A stretch of 49,238 nt of DNA from contig NZ_SMBZ01000026.1 of NCBI RefSeq assembly GCF_004342685.1, positions 1 to 49,238 of the forward strand, read 5' to 3'. The notes under the pieces are model-generated. The model was not told the DNA's origin. It saw only the letters and a program-made list of their open reading frames with translations, and searched no databases. Both the position numbers and the translations under genes were made by a program. The stretch comes from Sphingobacterium alimentarium (GTDB lineage: Bacteria; Bacteroidota; Bacteroidia; Sphingobacteriales; Sphingobacteriaceae). Below, in pieces: positions 16,861 to 25,308 of the stretch (its first letter is position 1; each line of letters opens with the position of its first letter).

Positions 16861-19800
16861 ATGTTAAAATTCTTAAGTAAATTATTTGGTAGCAAGTCAG
16901 AACGTGATATCAAATCTATACAACCCATTGTAGAAAAGATCAAGGGGGAATATAGTAAGCTAACCAATTTGTCACATGACGAGCTTCGTGCTAAAACAAT
17001 TGAATTCAAAAGCCGTATCCAAGAATATTTAAAAGAAATAGATGCTGAAATCGCAGAATTGAAACTCAAAGCTGATAACCACAGTGTTGATATTTCAGAA
17101 AAAACTGAGGTTTATGAGCAAATAGATAAACTTAACAAAGATCGCGACAAAAAGCTGGAAGAGGTATTAGCGGATATCTTGCCTGAGGCTTTTGCTGTAG
17201 TAAAAGAGACAGCGCGTCGCTTGACAGAGAATCCAATATTAGAAGTAACAGCTACAGATTTTGACCGTGAGATTGCTACACGCAAAGCCAACGTCAACAT
17301 CGTGGGCGATAAAGCACAATGGCACAACAAATGGATTGCTGCCGGCACAGAAGTTACGTGGAACATGGTGCACTATGATGTGCAGCTGATCGGTGGTATT
17401 GTATTGCATCAAGGTAAGATTGCGGAAATGATGACGGGTGAGGGTAAAACCTTAGTGGGAACACTTCCAACTTATCTGAATGCTTTATCAGGTCAAGGTG
17501 TACATATCGTAACGGTGAATGATTATTTGGCAAAACGTGACTCGGAATGGAATGCTCCATTGTTTGAGTTCCACGGTTTGAGCGTAGACTGTATAGATAA
17601 GCACCAACCGAATTCACCCCAACGCCGCAACGCATACAAATCGGATATCGTGTATGGTACGAATAATGAATTTGGTTTTGACTATTTGCGTGATAATATG
17701 ACGCAAACGCCGGATGCAATGGTACAACGTAAGTTGCACTTTGCGATGATCGATGAGGTGGATTCAGTATTAATTGATGATGCGCGTACTCCATTGATTA
17801 TCTCGGGACCTATTCCAATGGGTGACCAACATGAATTCTATCAATTAAAACCGCGTATTGAGCGTTTAGTGAATGCACAAAAGGCGTATATCAATACCGT
17901 ATTCAACGAGGCGAAAAAAGCTATTGCTAGTGGTGATACGGATCCAGAAAAAGGCGGATTAGCTTTATTCCGTTCATATAGAGGTTTACCTAAAAATAAG
18001 GCTTTAATTAAATTCTTAAGTGAGGCTAATCACCGTCAGATCTTGCAAAAAGTAGAAAACTACTACATGCAAGACCAAAGCCGTCATATGCCGAAAGCAG
18101 ATAAAGAATTGTTCTTCGTAATTGATGAAAAAAACAACCAGGTAGAGCTTACTGAAAAAGGTATTGAACTGATCACCGCACAGGGAGAAGATCCAAGTTT
18201 CTTCATCTTACCAGACGTAGGAAGTGAAATTGCAGAGATCGAAAAATCAAACGAATCATTAGAAGAAAAAGCAGCGCGCAAAGATGAATTGTTGCGTGAC
18301 TATTCGGTGAAATCAGAACGTATTCACTCCATCAATCAATTGCTTAAAGCCTATACCCTTTTCGAAATTGATGATCAATATATCGTAGACGAAGGCAAAG
18401 TCAAAATCGTCGATGAGCAGACAGGCCGTATCATGGATGGCCGTCGCTATTCGGATGGTCTTCACCAAGCAATCGAAGCCAAAGAAAATGTAAAAGTAGA
18501 GGATGCGACACAAACATACGCAACCATCACTTTACAAAACTATTTCCGTATGTACCACAAACTCTCTGGTATGACGGGAACGGCATCTACAGAAGCGGGT
18601 GAGCTTTGGGAAATCTATAAATTGGATGTGGTCGAAATACCAACCAACAAACCAATCCTTCGTGATGACAAACAAGATTTAATCTTCCGTACGGCACGTG
18701 AAAAATACAATGCAGTAGCACAAGAAATTCAGAACTTAACGGAGGCAGGCCGACCAGTGTTGGTAGGTACTACATCGGTAGAGATTTCTGAGTTATTAAG
18801 CCGTATGTTGAAGTTGCGCGGTATCAAACATAATGTACTGAATGCGAAACTTCACCAACGCGAGGCCGAGATTGTTGCAGAAGCAGGTCGTCCAGGACAA
18901 GTAACTATCGCTACCAACATGGCTGGTCGTGGTACAGATATTAAATTATCCGCTGAAGTTATCAGTTCTGGTGGTCTAGCAATTATCGGTACCGAGCGTC
19001 ATGAGTCTCGTCGTGTAGACCGTCAGTTACGTGGTCGTGCAGGACGTCAAGGTGACCCAGGATCGTCTCAATTCTTTGTGTCACTAGAAGATCCATTGAT
19101 GCGTCTATTTGCTTCGGAGCGTATTTCCAACATCATGGTAAAAATGGGTGTGGAAGACGGCGAGGTGATGCAACACAGCATGCTAACAAAATCTATTGAA
19201 CGTGCACAGCGTAAAGTAGAAGAAAATAACTTTGGTATTCGTAAGCGTCTATTGGAATACGATGACGTAATGAATTCGCAACGTAATGTTATCTATTCAA
19301 AACGTAAAAATGCCCTTTTCGGAGAGCGTCTAGACGTTGATTTGAATAATACCATCTATGATGTAGTAGAAGATGTCGTAATCAGCGCCAAAGAGGTTGG
19401 TTCTTACGATGAATTCCAAATCGAAGTGATCCGTCTATTCTCGGTAGATCCTACGATTTCTGCAGAAGAGTTTGGTTCATCCAGTGTAGATGCGCTTACG
19501 GAAAAATTATTTAATCAAATATTTGCTCACTACGAGAATAAAGCTAAAAATGTAGCTAGTCAGACATTACCTGTATTGCAGAATGTATTGGCGGAGCGGG
19601 GTGATATGGTTGAGAATATTGTGGTACCATTCTCAGATGGCCTTCGCGGTATTCAAGTTTCTACCAACTTGAGAAAAGCTGTAGAGTCAGAAGGTGAAGA
19701 AGTCTTTCGATCATTCGAAAAAGGCATAGTTCTTGCTTTAATTGATGAGGCGTGGAAAGAACACTTGCGTGAAATGGATGACTTGAAGCAATCAGTTCAG

Positions 19801-20145
19801 AATGCGGTGTACGAGCAAAAAGATCCAATCATTATCTACAAAATGGAAGCATTCAACTTGTTCAAAAGCATGTTGGCTTCGATGAATAAAGATATTGTAA
19901 GCTTCTTATTCAAAGGAGAAATCCCGGGACAACAGCAACAGCCACAAAATATTCAAGAGGCTAAACCTGTTCCTGCTCAACCCGCTAATGTGAAGGCTAC
20001 AAAAGAAGATTTGGACTCACCAACAGGAGTTTCTGAAGAAGATGCAGCCGTAACACAGCCCATTCGTAAGGAACAAAGCGTAGGAAGAAACGACGAATGT
20101 CCTTGCGGATCAGGATTAAAATATAAAAATTGTCACGGTAAATAA
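16861..20145 (+). CDS. secA: preprotein translocase ATPase SecA
   Basis: SecA drives unfolded proteins through SecYEG using ATP. The 1094-residue form is longer than in Escherichia coli (about 900), with insertions typical of Bacteroidota, notably around 330-500. Landmarks are Walker A MTGEGKT (about 191-197), the DEAD-like DEVDSVLIDDARTPLIISG (about 298-316), GTDIKLS and the motif VI region RQLRGRAGRQGDPG. The C-terminus is the zinc tail CPCGSGLKYKNCHGK, which binds SecB and lipids in other bacteria. It heads a run of five close genes ending at 22884. Confidence 0.98.
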   Translation: MLKFLSKLFGSKSERDIKSIQPIVEKIKGEYSKLTNLSHDELRAKTIEFKSRIQEYLKEIDAEIAELKLKADNHSVDISEKTEVYEQIDKLNKDRDKKLEEVLADILPEAFAVVKETARRLTENPILEVTATDFDREIATRKANVNIVGDKAQWHNKWIAAGTEVTWNMVHYDVQLIGGIVLHQGKIAEMMTGEGKTLVGTLPTYLNALSGQGVHIVTVNDYLAKRDSEWNAPLFEFHGLSVDCIDKHQPNSPQRRNAYKSDIVYGTNNEFGFDYLRDNMTQTPDAMVQRKLHFAMIDEVDSVLIDDARTPLIISGPIPMGDQHEFYQLKPRIERLVNAQKAYINTVFNEAKKAIASGDTDPEKGGLALFRSYRGLPKNKALIKFLSEANHRQILQKVENYYMQDQSRHMPKADKELFFVIDEKNNQVELTEKGIELITAQGEDPSFFILPDVGSEIAEIEKSNESLEEKAARKDELLRDYSVKSERIHSINQLLKAYTLFEIDDQYIVDEGKVKIVDEQTGRIMDGRRYSDGLHQAIEAKENVKVEDATQTYATITLQNYFRMYHKLSGMTGTASTEAGELWEIYKLDVVEIPTNKPILRDDKQDLIFRTAREKYNAVAQEIQNLTEAGRPVLVGTTSVEISELLSRMLKLRGIKHNVLNAKLHQREAEIVAEAGRPGQVTIATNMAGRGTDIKLSAEVISSGGLAIIGTERHESRRVDRQLRGRAGRQGDPGSSQFFVSLEDPLMRLFASERISNIMVKMGVEDGEVMQHSMLTKSIERAQRKVEENNFGIRKRLLEYDDVMNSQRNVIYSKRKNALFGERLDVDLNNTIYDVVEDVVISAKEVGSYDEFQIEVIRLFSVDPTISAEEFGSSSVDALTEKLFNQIFAHYENKAKNVASQTLPVLQNVLAERGDMVENIVVPFSDGLRGIQVSTNLRKAVESEGEEVFRSFEKGIVLALIDEAWKEHLREMDDLKQSVQNAVYEQKDPIIIYKMEAFNLFKSMLASMNKDIVSFLFKGEIPGQQQQPQNIQEAKPVPAQPANVKATKEDLDSPTGVSEEDAAVTQPIRKEQSVGRNDECPCGSGLKYKNCHGK

Positions 20146-20168
20146 CCGCAAACAATAAAATATAGGAG

Positions 20169-20627
20169 ATGTTGAACAAAAAAGGATTGATTTTATTCGC
20201 GGCGATTAGCTTGATAAGTTTACAATTACAAGCACAAGATAATAGGGGTTTAGAAATCCAAAAGGATTCCCTCATTACTTTGTTGCAAAACTTTAGAGCA
20301 GCCCATGAAATCAATCCTACAACACCTCGTCTCATCAGTCTCGGTTCCAAACCTGTAGACAAAACCAAAGCTACGCGCGTAAAGCGCAAGGGATTCAGAG
20401 TCCAAATCTATTCAGGCTCTAACCGCAGCGAGGCTTACGCGATTCAAGCGCGTTTCAAAAATCAATATTCAGATATGGACACCTATATCACTTACGCAGA
20501 GCCCAACTATAGGGTGAAAGTAGGTGATTTCAGAAGCAGAGCTCAAGCAACTCAATTCATGAATTCTATTCGCTCCCAATACAAAAGTGTCTTCGTTTTC
20601 CAAGAAGATATTTGGGTTTGGGAATAA
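20169..20627 (+). CDS. SPOR-domain protein, secreted
   Basis: The 152-residue protein has a signal peptide (LILFAAISLISLQLQAQ) and a C-terminal SPOR domain from about 73: KGFRVQIYSGSNRSEAYAIQ, then YRVKVGDFRSRAQATQFM and a final FVFQEDIWVWE. SPOR domains bind glycan strands stripped of stem peptides, usually at the division septum. It starts 23 bases after secA, with GGAGATG just at the start. Its likely place is the periplasm or outer-membrane inner face. Confidence 0.88.
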   Translation: MLNKKGLILFAAISLISLQLQAQDNRGLEIQKDSLITLLQNFRAAHEINPTTPRLISLGSKPVDKTKATRVKRKGFRVQIYSGSNRSEAYAIQARFKNQYSDMDTYITYAEPNYRVKVGDFRSRAQATQFMNSIRSQYKSVFVFQEDIWVWE

Positions 20628-20639
20628 TCCAAATACACT

Positions 20640-21830
20640 ATGGCCCAAATTAAGGATGATATTAAACGGTTAGCGAAGGATTATTTTTCAGAAACTGTTC
20701 AAATACGTCGCCATCTTCATCAACACCCCGAACTTTCTTTCGAAGAATACAAAACATCTGCTTTTGTAAAGGCTCAATTGGATGCAATGGGTATTCCCTA
20801 TCAATCCATGGCTAATACAGGCGTGGTGGGCATGATTCAAGGAGATCTTCCTTCCACACAGGTCATAGCACTGCGTGCGGACATGGACGCCTTGCCTATT
20901 ACAGAAGTCGAGGGTCGCAGTTATGGTTCGCAGAATACTGGTGTCATGCACGCATGTGGGCATGATGTACACACTTCTTCTTTACTGGGTGTTGCTAAGA
21001 TTCTTAACGAGTTAAAGGCGCAGTTTGGCGGTCAGATAAAGCTGATTTTCCAACCGGGTGAAGAAAAACTTCCTGGAGGAGCGTCTATCATGATTCGAGA
21101 AGGCGTACTGGAAAATCCTGCACCACAAGCTATATTTGGCCAGCATGTCATGCCGTTTATTGAAACCGGCAAAGTGGGATTCCGATCAGGACAATACATG
21201 GCATCCTGTGATGAGTTGTTTATGACGGTGCGAGGTAGAGGTGGACATGGCGCACAGCCTCATCAAAATATTGATCCTATTGCTATCACCGCGCAGATAA
21301 TTTCTGCCTTACAGCAAGTGGTAAGCCGGTTTGCCGATCCTAGAATACCAACCGTATTGTCATGGGGCAAAATCATCGGAAATGGCGCCACCAATATTAT
21401 TCCGGATGAAGTGTATTTAGAAGGTACCTTCCGAACTTTTAATGAAGAATGGCGTGCCCAAGCGCATGAAAAGATGGTGAAAATAGCAACAGGTATCGCA
21501 GAGGCTATGGGCGCAGTTTGTGAGATGGAAGTACGAAAAGGCTACCCGTATCTAGTCAATGAACCCGAAACCACGGCGCAGGCTCGTGCTGCAGCAATCG
21601 ATTACCTCGGTGAGGATAATGTGGTGGAATTGGACTTGTGGCCTGCTGCAGAAGACTTCTCTTACTACTCTCAAGTGGCAAATGCCTGTTTTTATCGTTT
21701 GGGAACAGGAAATAAAGCCAAAGGAATAATATCAGCAGTACATACACCGACTTTTGATATTGATGAGGAAGCACTGGAATTAAGCATTGGTCTAATGGCC
21801 TATATTGCTATCTCAAAACTTACCAAATAG
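20640..21830 (+). CDS. M20 family amidohydrolase/peptidase
   Basis: This 396-residue cytoplasmic zinc or manganese hydrolase belongs to the M20D (IAA-amino-acid hydrolase / N-acyl-amino-acid amidohydrolase) group. The start RRHLHQHPELSFEEYKT is characteristic. Metal ligands lie in LRADMDALPI, MHACGHDVHTSSLLG, QPGEEKLPGGA and the closing AVHTPTFDIDEEAL; the dimerisation domain begins around GRGGHGAQPHQNIDP. No signal peptide is seen. The substrate is not determined. It is 12 bases after the SPOR gene and five bases before the next. Confidence 0.9.
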   Translation: MAQIKDDIKRLAKDYFSETVQIRRHLHQHPELSFEEYKTSAFVKAQLDAMGIPYQSMANTGVVGMIQGDLPSTQVIALRADMDALPITEVEGRSYGSQNTGVMHACGHDVHTSSLLGVAKILNELKAQFGGQIKLIFQPGEEKLPGGASIMIREGVLENPAPQAIFGQHVMPFIETGKVGFRSGQYMASCDELFMTVRGRGGHGAQPHQNIDPIAITAQIISALQQVVSRFADPRIPTVLSWGKIIGNGATNIIPDEVYLEGTFRTFNEEWRAQAHEKMVKIATGIAEAMGAVCEMEVRKGYPYLVNEPETTAQARAAAIDYLGEDNVVELDLWPAAEDFSYYSQVANACFYRLGTGNKAKGIISAVHTPTFDIDEEALELSIGLMAYIAISKLTK

Positions 21831-21835
21831 GTCTT

Positions 21836-22399
21836 ATGTCATCGCATCATATTGTTCGAGAGAACCAAGAGCCGGCATTATTAGTCGAAGACTTTGCTGC
21901 GTTGTCCGAAGAATACTTAGGTCAATTATTGGAATGGTCTCCGACTATTATTACTTCTTTAGAAAATCTTGACTATTTCTTGACAAGAGATATCAAAGTA
22001 GACATCCTGTATGGAGTAGAAAAGATATCAGAAGCACAGGAAGAAATAAAATATCTTCCACGTACTGCCAACTTTTGGAAAGATACCTTGGCCTACCTAG
22101 TAGAAAATAAATATAAAGCCGTAAATATCATGGCTCATGCGCTCCAAGAAGACTTTCTTATTGCAGCAGAAGCAATTAATAGCGTTGTATTCGTAAAGAA
22201 CGTGCGGTATGTAATCGTTCGATCACGTTATGAGAAGTGGAAGACCGCCGGTCAAAAAATGTTCATTGATCCTGCACAGGTCAAATCATTCAATGGGCTA
22301 AAATATATCAGTGATACCATCTTCGAAGTAGAGCAGGAAGGATTTGTGCATATAGAAATGAATTCCGATAAATTTATTTTTGTAGGAGAAGAAATATAA
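21836..22399 (+). CDS. degenerate thiamine-pyrophosphokinase-like protein
   Basis: The 187-residue protein resembles Bacteroidota thiamine pyrophosphokinases in outline: SSHHIVRENQEPALLV at the start, then LLEWSPTIIT, DIKVDILYG, ENKYKAVNIMAH, RYEKWKTAGQ and a closing GFVHIEMNSDKFIFVG. However, the usual GDFDS-type active-site segment after DIL, the acidic TD segment and the conserved ATG-RxDH segment are absent or replaced (VKVDILYGVEKI; MAHALQEDFL). This is inference from remembered family patterns. If correct it is a catalytically dead or repurposed paralogue. It is embedded in the secA gene run. Confidence 0.5.
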   Translation: MSSHHIVRENQEPALLVEDFAALSEEYLGQLLEWSPTIITSLENLDYFLTRDIKVDILYGVEKISEAQEEIKYLPRTANFWKDTLAYLVENKYKAVNIMAHALQEDFLIAAEAINSVVFVKNVRYVIVRSRYEKWKTAGQKMFIDPAQVKSFNGLKYISDTIFEVEQEGFVHIEMNSDKFIFVGEEI

Positions 22400-22884
22400 T
22401 GCTAAACATTCGACACGCGCGGCTCGAAGAAGCTAAGATAATACATCAACTCGCCCACCTTATCTATTATCCGACTTACACGGGGATACTAAGTAAAGGT
22501 CAAATGGATTTTATGCTTCAGAAAAGCTATACAGAAGAGGCTTTGAAAGAAAGCATGAGGACAGATCAAATTTTTTATTTGGTTTTGTACAACGATATTC
22601 CTGTCGGTTTTATGGCGCTAAAAGAAAAGGATAGCAGGATTTTAAGAATCGAAAAGCTCTATATTTTACCCGAAACTCAAGGTAAGGGAATCGGTAGGGA
22701 GTTGACTGATTTCGCTCAAATACAGGCGCAAGCCAGCGGCAAAGCAGTCTTAGAACTCAATGTCAACCGAGGTAATAACGCTTATGAATTCTACAAAAAA
22801 ATAGGATTTAAGGTCGTTGAGGAGGTTGATATTCCCTATTACGGATATATCCTGGATGATTATGTCATGCAGATGGAAATATAA
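22399..22884 (+). CDS. GNAT family N-acetyltransferase
   Basis: The 161-residue acetyltransferase has the acetyl-CoA binding motif A in IEKLYILPETQGKGIGREL (Q/RxxGxG/A: QGKGIG) and the motif B stretch VNRGNNAYEFYKKIGFKVVEE. This pattern is closest to small-molecule or protein-N-terminus acetyltransferases; the acceptor is unknown. Its ATG overlaps the preceding TAA by one base (TAATG), implying coupling with the TPK-like gene. A strong terminator follows, closing the run that begins with secA. Confidence 0.88.
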   Translation: MLNIRHARLEEAKIIHQLAHLIYYPTYTGILSKGQMDFMLQKSYTEEALKESMRTDQIFYLVLYNDIPVGFMALKEKDSRILRIEKLYILPETQGKGIGRELTDFAQIQAQASGKAVLELNVNRGNNAYEFYKKIGFKVVEEVDIPYYGYILDDYVMQMEI

Positions 22885-22916
22885 AAAGGTACTGTGAAAA
22901 AAACAGTACCTTTTTT
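22883..22916 (+). terminator. rho-independent terminator closing the secA run
   Basis: AAAAAGGTACTGT (22883-22895) pairs with ACAGTACC plus the T run (22903-22916) across a short A-rich loop. The stem also has A/T runs suited to use from the convergent M28 gene. Confidence 0.88.
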
Positions 22917-22925
22917 GTTCGGAAA

Positions 22926-24227
22926 CTAATCTTTTAGCTTTTCGACTCTAGTGGGAGTTTGTACTCCTTTTACGATGCCTTCGGCACCAATCGCAATAGC
23001 TTCTAGGCTAGACATGATATTATCAATATTCAGCGTTCTGACCTCATCTTTTACGGTATGGTAGTAACCGTCTTTGTCAATTTGAGAGGTGGAGAAAGTA
23101 TGTGCAGGGACGCCTAATGCTGCCAATACAGCATTGTCGCTGCGGTAGAAAAGGTTTTGTTGTGGGTAGGGATCTGGATGAAAAGTAAATGCAGTATTCG
23201 CTACATTTTTTTGCATCAGCTCTCCCAAATTCGACCTATCGTAGCCTGTGATATATAAACTGTTGGGCCCGAACTTTGAATCTTTCCCAATCATTTCAAT
23301 ATTAATCATAGCAACTACACTATCTGCATTGATATTATTGGAGAAATACTTAGACCCATACATGCCTATTTCTTCGCCCGTGAACGCCACAAAAATCAAT
23401 GTACGCTCATTATTATTCAATTTTTTATAGTATTTGGCAAGACCAATCATCGCAGAAGTACCCGAAGCGTCGTCATCTGCTCCATTGGCAATGGAGTCTT
23501 GTCCATCCGCTTTAATGATGCCGATATGATCGTAGTGTCCGGAGAAGACCACATATTCATTCGGTTTTGATTTGCCCGGAATGACGGCTGCTACATTGAA
23601 CAAGTCGATTTTATTTGCACTGTTTTGGCATTTAATGATGTAATTGCCGGGCAATTGCTCTGTCAGTATAAAGGCTTTTGTAAACCCTTTCTCTGGTAAA
23701 GCACCAACAAGGTTTTCGCGAGAATATATTCTGTTGAAGCGCTTAATATATGATGCAAAAGAAGGATCTACAAGCACTATCACATCTTCTTGAGCTTGTG
23801 CTAAAGCGCGGAAAGTAGCCGCAAAGTCGTCGTCTTTCTTAATATATTTGATGGGGATACCCGATCCTTTATCCCAATGGATTGTCGGTTCGTTACTGAT
23901 CAGAAGAAAATTATCGGCAGTCAATTTATTGTTACTCCATTGTACTTCGGCGATTTCACGCGTGATTTTGGTCAAATGGAAGGTTTGTCTAAAGTTTTCT
24001 TCAGCATATGGTTGAAGTCCGATGCTGCGAAATTCCGCCGCTATAAAATCGGCAGCCTGATGAATGTGCGGACCCAGGGTGTGCCTTCCTCCCATTTCGT
24101 CCGAAGCAAGGGTGTTGAGTATGCGTTCTACATAACTTTTTTCAACAATCTGCGCATTGGATTGTTGTGGTAGTATACAAATTCCGGAGAATAATAAAAT
24201 ACTCGATAGTACGGTTGATAATTTCAT
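22926..24227 (-). CDS. secreted M28 family zinc peptidase
   Basis: This 433-residue exported aminopeptidase-type enzyme has a signal peptide from the ATG at 24227 (MKLSTVLSSILLFSGICILP...NAQ). A longer reading from 24338 would add 37 residues ahead of the signal and run into the divergent rhodanese gene, so it is rejected. Zinc ligands are recognisable in VFSGHYDHIG, NGADDDASGTSAMIGLA, FTGEEIGMYGS and MINIEMIGKD, with the final His in GVPAHTFS. The role is likely periplasmic peptide breakdown. It is convergent with the GNAT gene across a shared terminator. Confidence 0.9.
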   Translation of the reverse strand: MKLSTVLSSILLFSGICILPQQSNAQIVEKSYVERILNTLASDEMGGRHTLGPHIHQAADFIAAEFRSIGLQPYAEENFRQTFHLTKITREIAEVQWSNNKLTADNFLLISNEPTIHWDKGSGIPIKYIKKDDDFAATFRALAQAQEDVIVLVDPSFASYIKRFNRIYSRENLVGALPEKGFTKAFILTEQLPGNYIIKCQNSANKIDLFNVAAVIPGKSKPNEYVVFSGHYDHIGIIKADGQDSIANGADDDASGTSAMIGLAKYYKKLNNNERTLIFVAFTGEEIGMYGSKYFSNNINADSVVAMINIEMIGKDSKFGPNSLYITGYDRSNLGELMQKNVANTAFTFHPDPYPQQNLFYRSDNAVLAALGVPAHTFSTSQIDKDGYYHTVKDEVRTLNIDNIMSSLEAIAIGAEGIVKGVQTPTRVEKLKD

Positions 24228-24292
24228 AGTCAAAAAATTTACTGAAAATAATAAATAAAAATTTATGCTGCATCTAAATAAAGCATAACTAT

Positions 24293-24300
24293 TATATTTG
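24293..24300 (+). promoter_or_regulatory. -7 box of the rhodanese gene
   Basis: TATATTTG matches TAnnTTTG exactly and ends 17 bases before the ATG at 24318. No good -33 TTG is seen. Confidence 0.45.
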
Positions 24301-24317
24301 ATATAAAATAAAAAGTC

Positions 24318-24632
24318 ATGAAAGAAGTTACAGTTCAAGAATTAAAGGATATGATGGATCGCAACGAAGAATTTCAATTAATCGACGTTCGCGAACCTTT
24401 CGAATACGAAGTTTCAAACCTTAATGGGGTAAATATTCCTTTGGCAGGAATTATAATTGAAGCAGAGAAAGTAGCTAAAGATATTCCAGTGATCATTCAA
24501 TGCCGTTCGGGCAAGCGTAGCGCGCAAGCTGTGATGCTTTTGGAGCAGCAGGGATATTCAAATCTTGCTAATCTACAAGGCGGAATTCTTGCTTGGAAAG
24601 ATCAAATCAATCCGGATATGGAGGTGTATTAA
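24318..24632 (+). CDS. single-domain rhodanese-like protein
   Basis: The 104-residue protein is one rhodanese domain: ELKDMMDRNEEFQLIDVREPFEYE at the start and the active-site loop CRSGKRS at 62-68, with Cys62 as the persulfide-carrying residue. Single-domain rhodaneses move sulfane sulfur in cysteine, thiamine or tRNA sulfur metabolism or detoxify it. No signal peptide is present, so it is cytoplasmic. It stands alone, divergent from the M28 peptidase and followed by a terminator. Confidence 0.9.
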   Translation: MKEVTVQELKDMMDRNEEFQLIDVREPFEYEVSNLNGVNIPLAGIIIEAEKVAKDIPVIIQCRSGKRSAQAVMLLEQQGYSNLANLQGGILAWKDQINPDMEVY

Positions 24633-24656
24633 TCCCCCGTTATAATCTTACTGCGT

Positions 24657-24687
24657 GAGAGAGAGACAAGACAGTCTCTCTTTTACT
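24657..24687 (+). terminator. terminator after rhodanese gene
   Basis: AGAGAGAC (24660-24667) pairs with GTCTCTCT (24674-24681) across AAGACA, followed by TTT. Confidence 0.8.
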
Positions 24688-24721
24688 TTTTAATAAGACA
24701 ACAAGAAGCATCTTATTTTTG

Positions 24722-24729
24722 TATTTTTG
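24722..24729 (+). promoter_or_regulatory. -7 box abutting small membrane gene
   Basis: TATTTTTG matches TAnnTTTG and ends five bases before the ATG at 24735. It overlaps the alternative GTG start at 24729, which argues for the ATG. Confidence 0.45.
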
Positions 24730-24734
24730 TGGGG

Positions 24735-25031
24735 ATGAGAAATTTGGAACGACCGACAAAACAAGCTTTTTACTTCAGTTTGATGTTTTATATAGGATCG
24801 CTCGTGCTATTGTTGCTAAAAGTCAGCATCGCCCCTATCCTATTCAGTTTTTCGTTGATGGTATCCATGATCTGGGTGTTTCTCGTCTTGCAGGAGATTA
24901 TGCGCTCTCCACGTATTACCAATATGGAGCGTTTATTTCTTGCTTTGTTTATTATTCTCCTCAACATTCTGTCGGGTATCGTATATTTCTTTTACCTGCG
25001 CAATAAAGTTATTGGACAACATAAAATCTAA
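24735..25031 (+). CDS. small membrane protein, 98 residues
   Basis: The product has three or four predicted membrane helices: QAFYFSLMFYIGSLVLLLL, VSIAPILFSFSLMVSMIWVF and LFLALFIILLNILSGIVYFF, with a short polar loop (RSPRITNMER). The start is taken as ATG 24735 because the in-frame GTG at 24729 falls in the promoter box. No family was recognised. It is two bases upstream of a second small membrane protein, and the pair forms a two-gene unit bounded by terminators. Confidence 0.75.
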   Translation: MRNLERPTKQAFYFSLMFYIGSLVLLLLKVSIAPILFSFSLMVSMIWVFLVLQEIMRSPRITNMERLFLALFIILLNILSGIVYFFYLRNKVIGQHKI

Positions 25032-25033
25032 AA

Positions 25034-25267
25034 ATGAAAAAACAATTTGTACTTAATTTATTACTTAATCTGGGGATTATATTCTTGTTAATGAGCGGGA
25101 TATCGGCCTACCAAAGCGGCAATATGTTGATTTTGGGATTGGCAATCGCAATATGTATCGTCTTAATCTATTTAAAAGTGGTGCTCCTGAAGCACGTGAA
25201 GGAAGACTTCAAAAAGAAGCAGGCAGAAAAGCATAACTCCAACCAAAAGATAAACAAAAAGGGTTAA
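25034..25267 (+). CDS. small two-helix membrane protein (DUF6358-like?)
   Basis: The 77-residue protein has two hydrophobic helices (about 5-24 and 31-50) and a highly charged lysine-rich tail (HVKEDFKKKQAEKHNSNQKI) that should face the cytoplasm. It resembles the DUF6358 family of Sphingobacteriaceae from memory, a weak assignment. It directly follows the 98-residue membrane protein (2 bases), and its last codons and stop form the left arm of a terminator. Confidence 0.75.
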   Translation: MKKQFVLNLLLNLGIIFLLMSGISAYQSGNMLILGLAIAICIVLIYLKVVLLKHVKEDFKKKQAEKHNSNQKINKKG

Positions 25268-25294
25268 TCAAATTTTGATTAACCCTTTTTGTTT
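25252..25294. terminator. bidirectional terminator between convergent genes
   Basis: Arms 25252-25272 and 25274-25294 are perfect reverse complements with core GGGTTAATC, flanked by A and T runs. It serves the plus-strand membrane-protein pair and the minus-strand gcvT. Confidence 0.9.
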
Positions 25295-25308
25295 ATTGCC
25301 GATTTCTT

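Noticed and set aside
17354..17794. 146-codon minus-strand frame inside secA
   Set aside because: It lies opposite a strongly conserved part of secA and shows no protein-like pattern of its own.
22926..24338. A 37-residue extension ahead of the M28 peptidase
   Set aside because: It would put residues before a normal signal peptide and overlap the divergent rhodanese gene.
24719..25006. Overlapping frame encoding a 95-residue product
   Set aside because: The other frame (24735-25031) has clear membrane helices and a tight junction with the next gene; this one does not.
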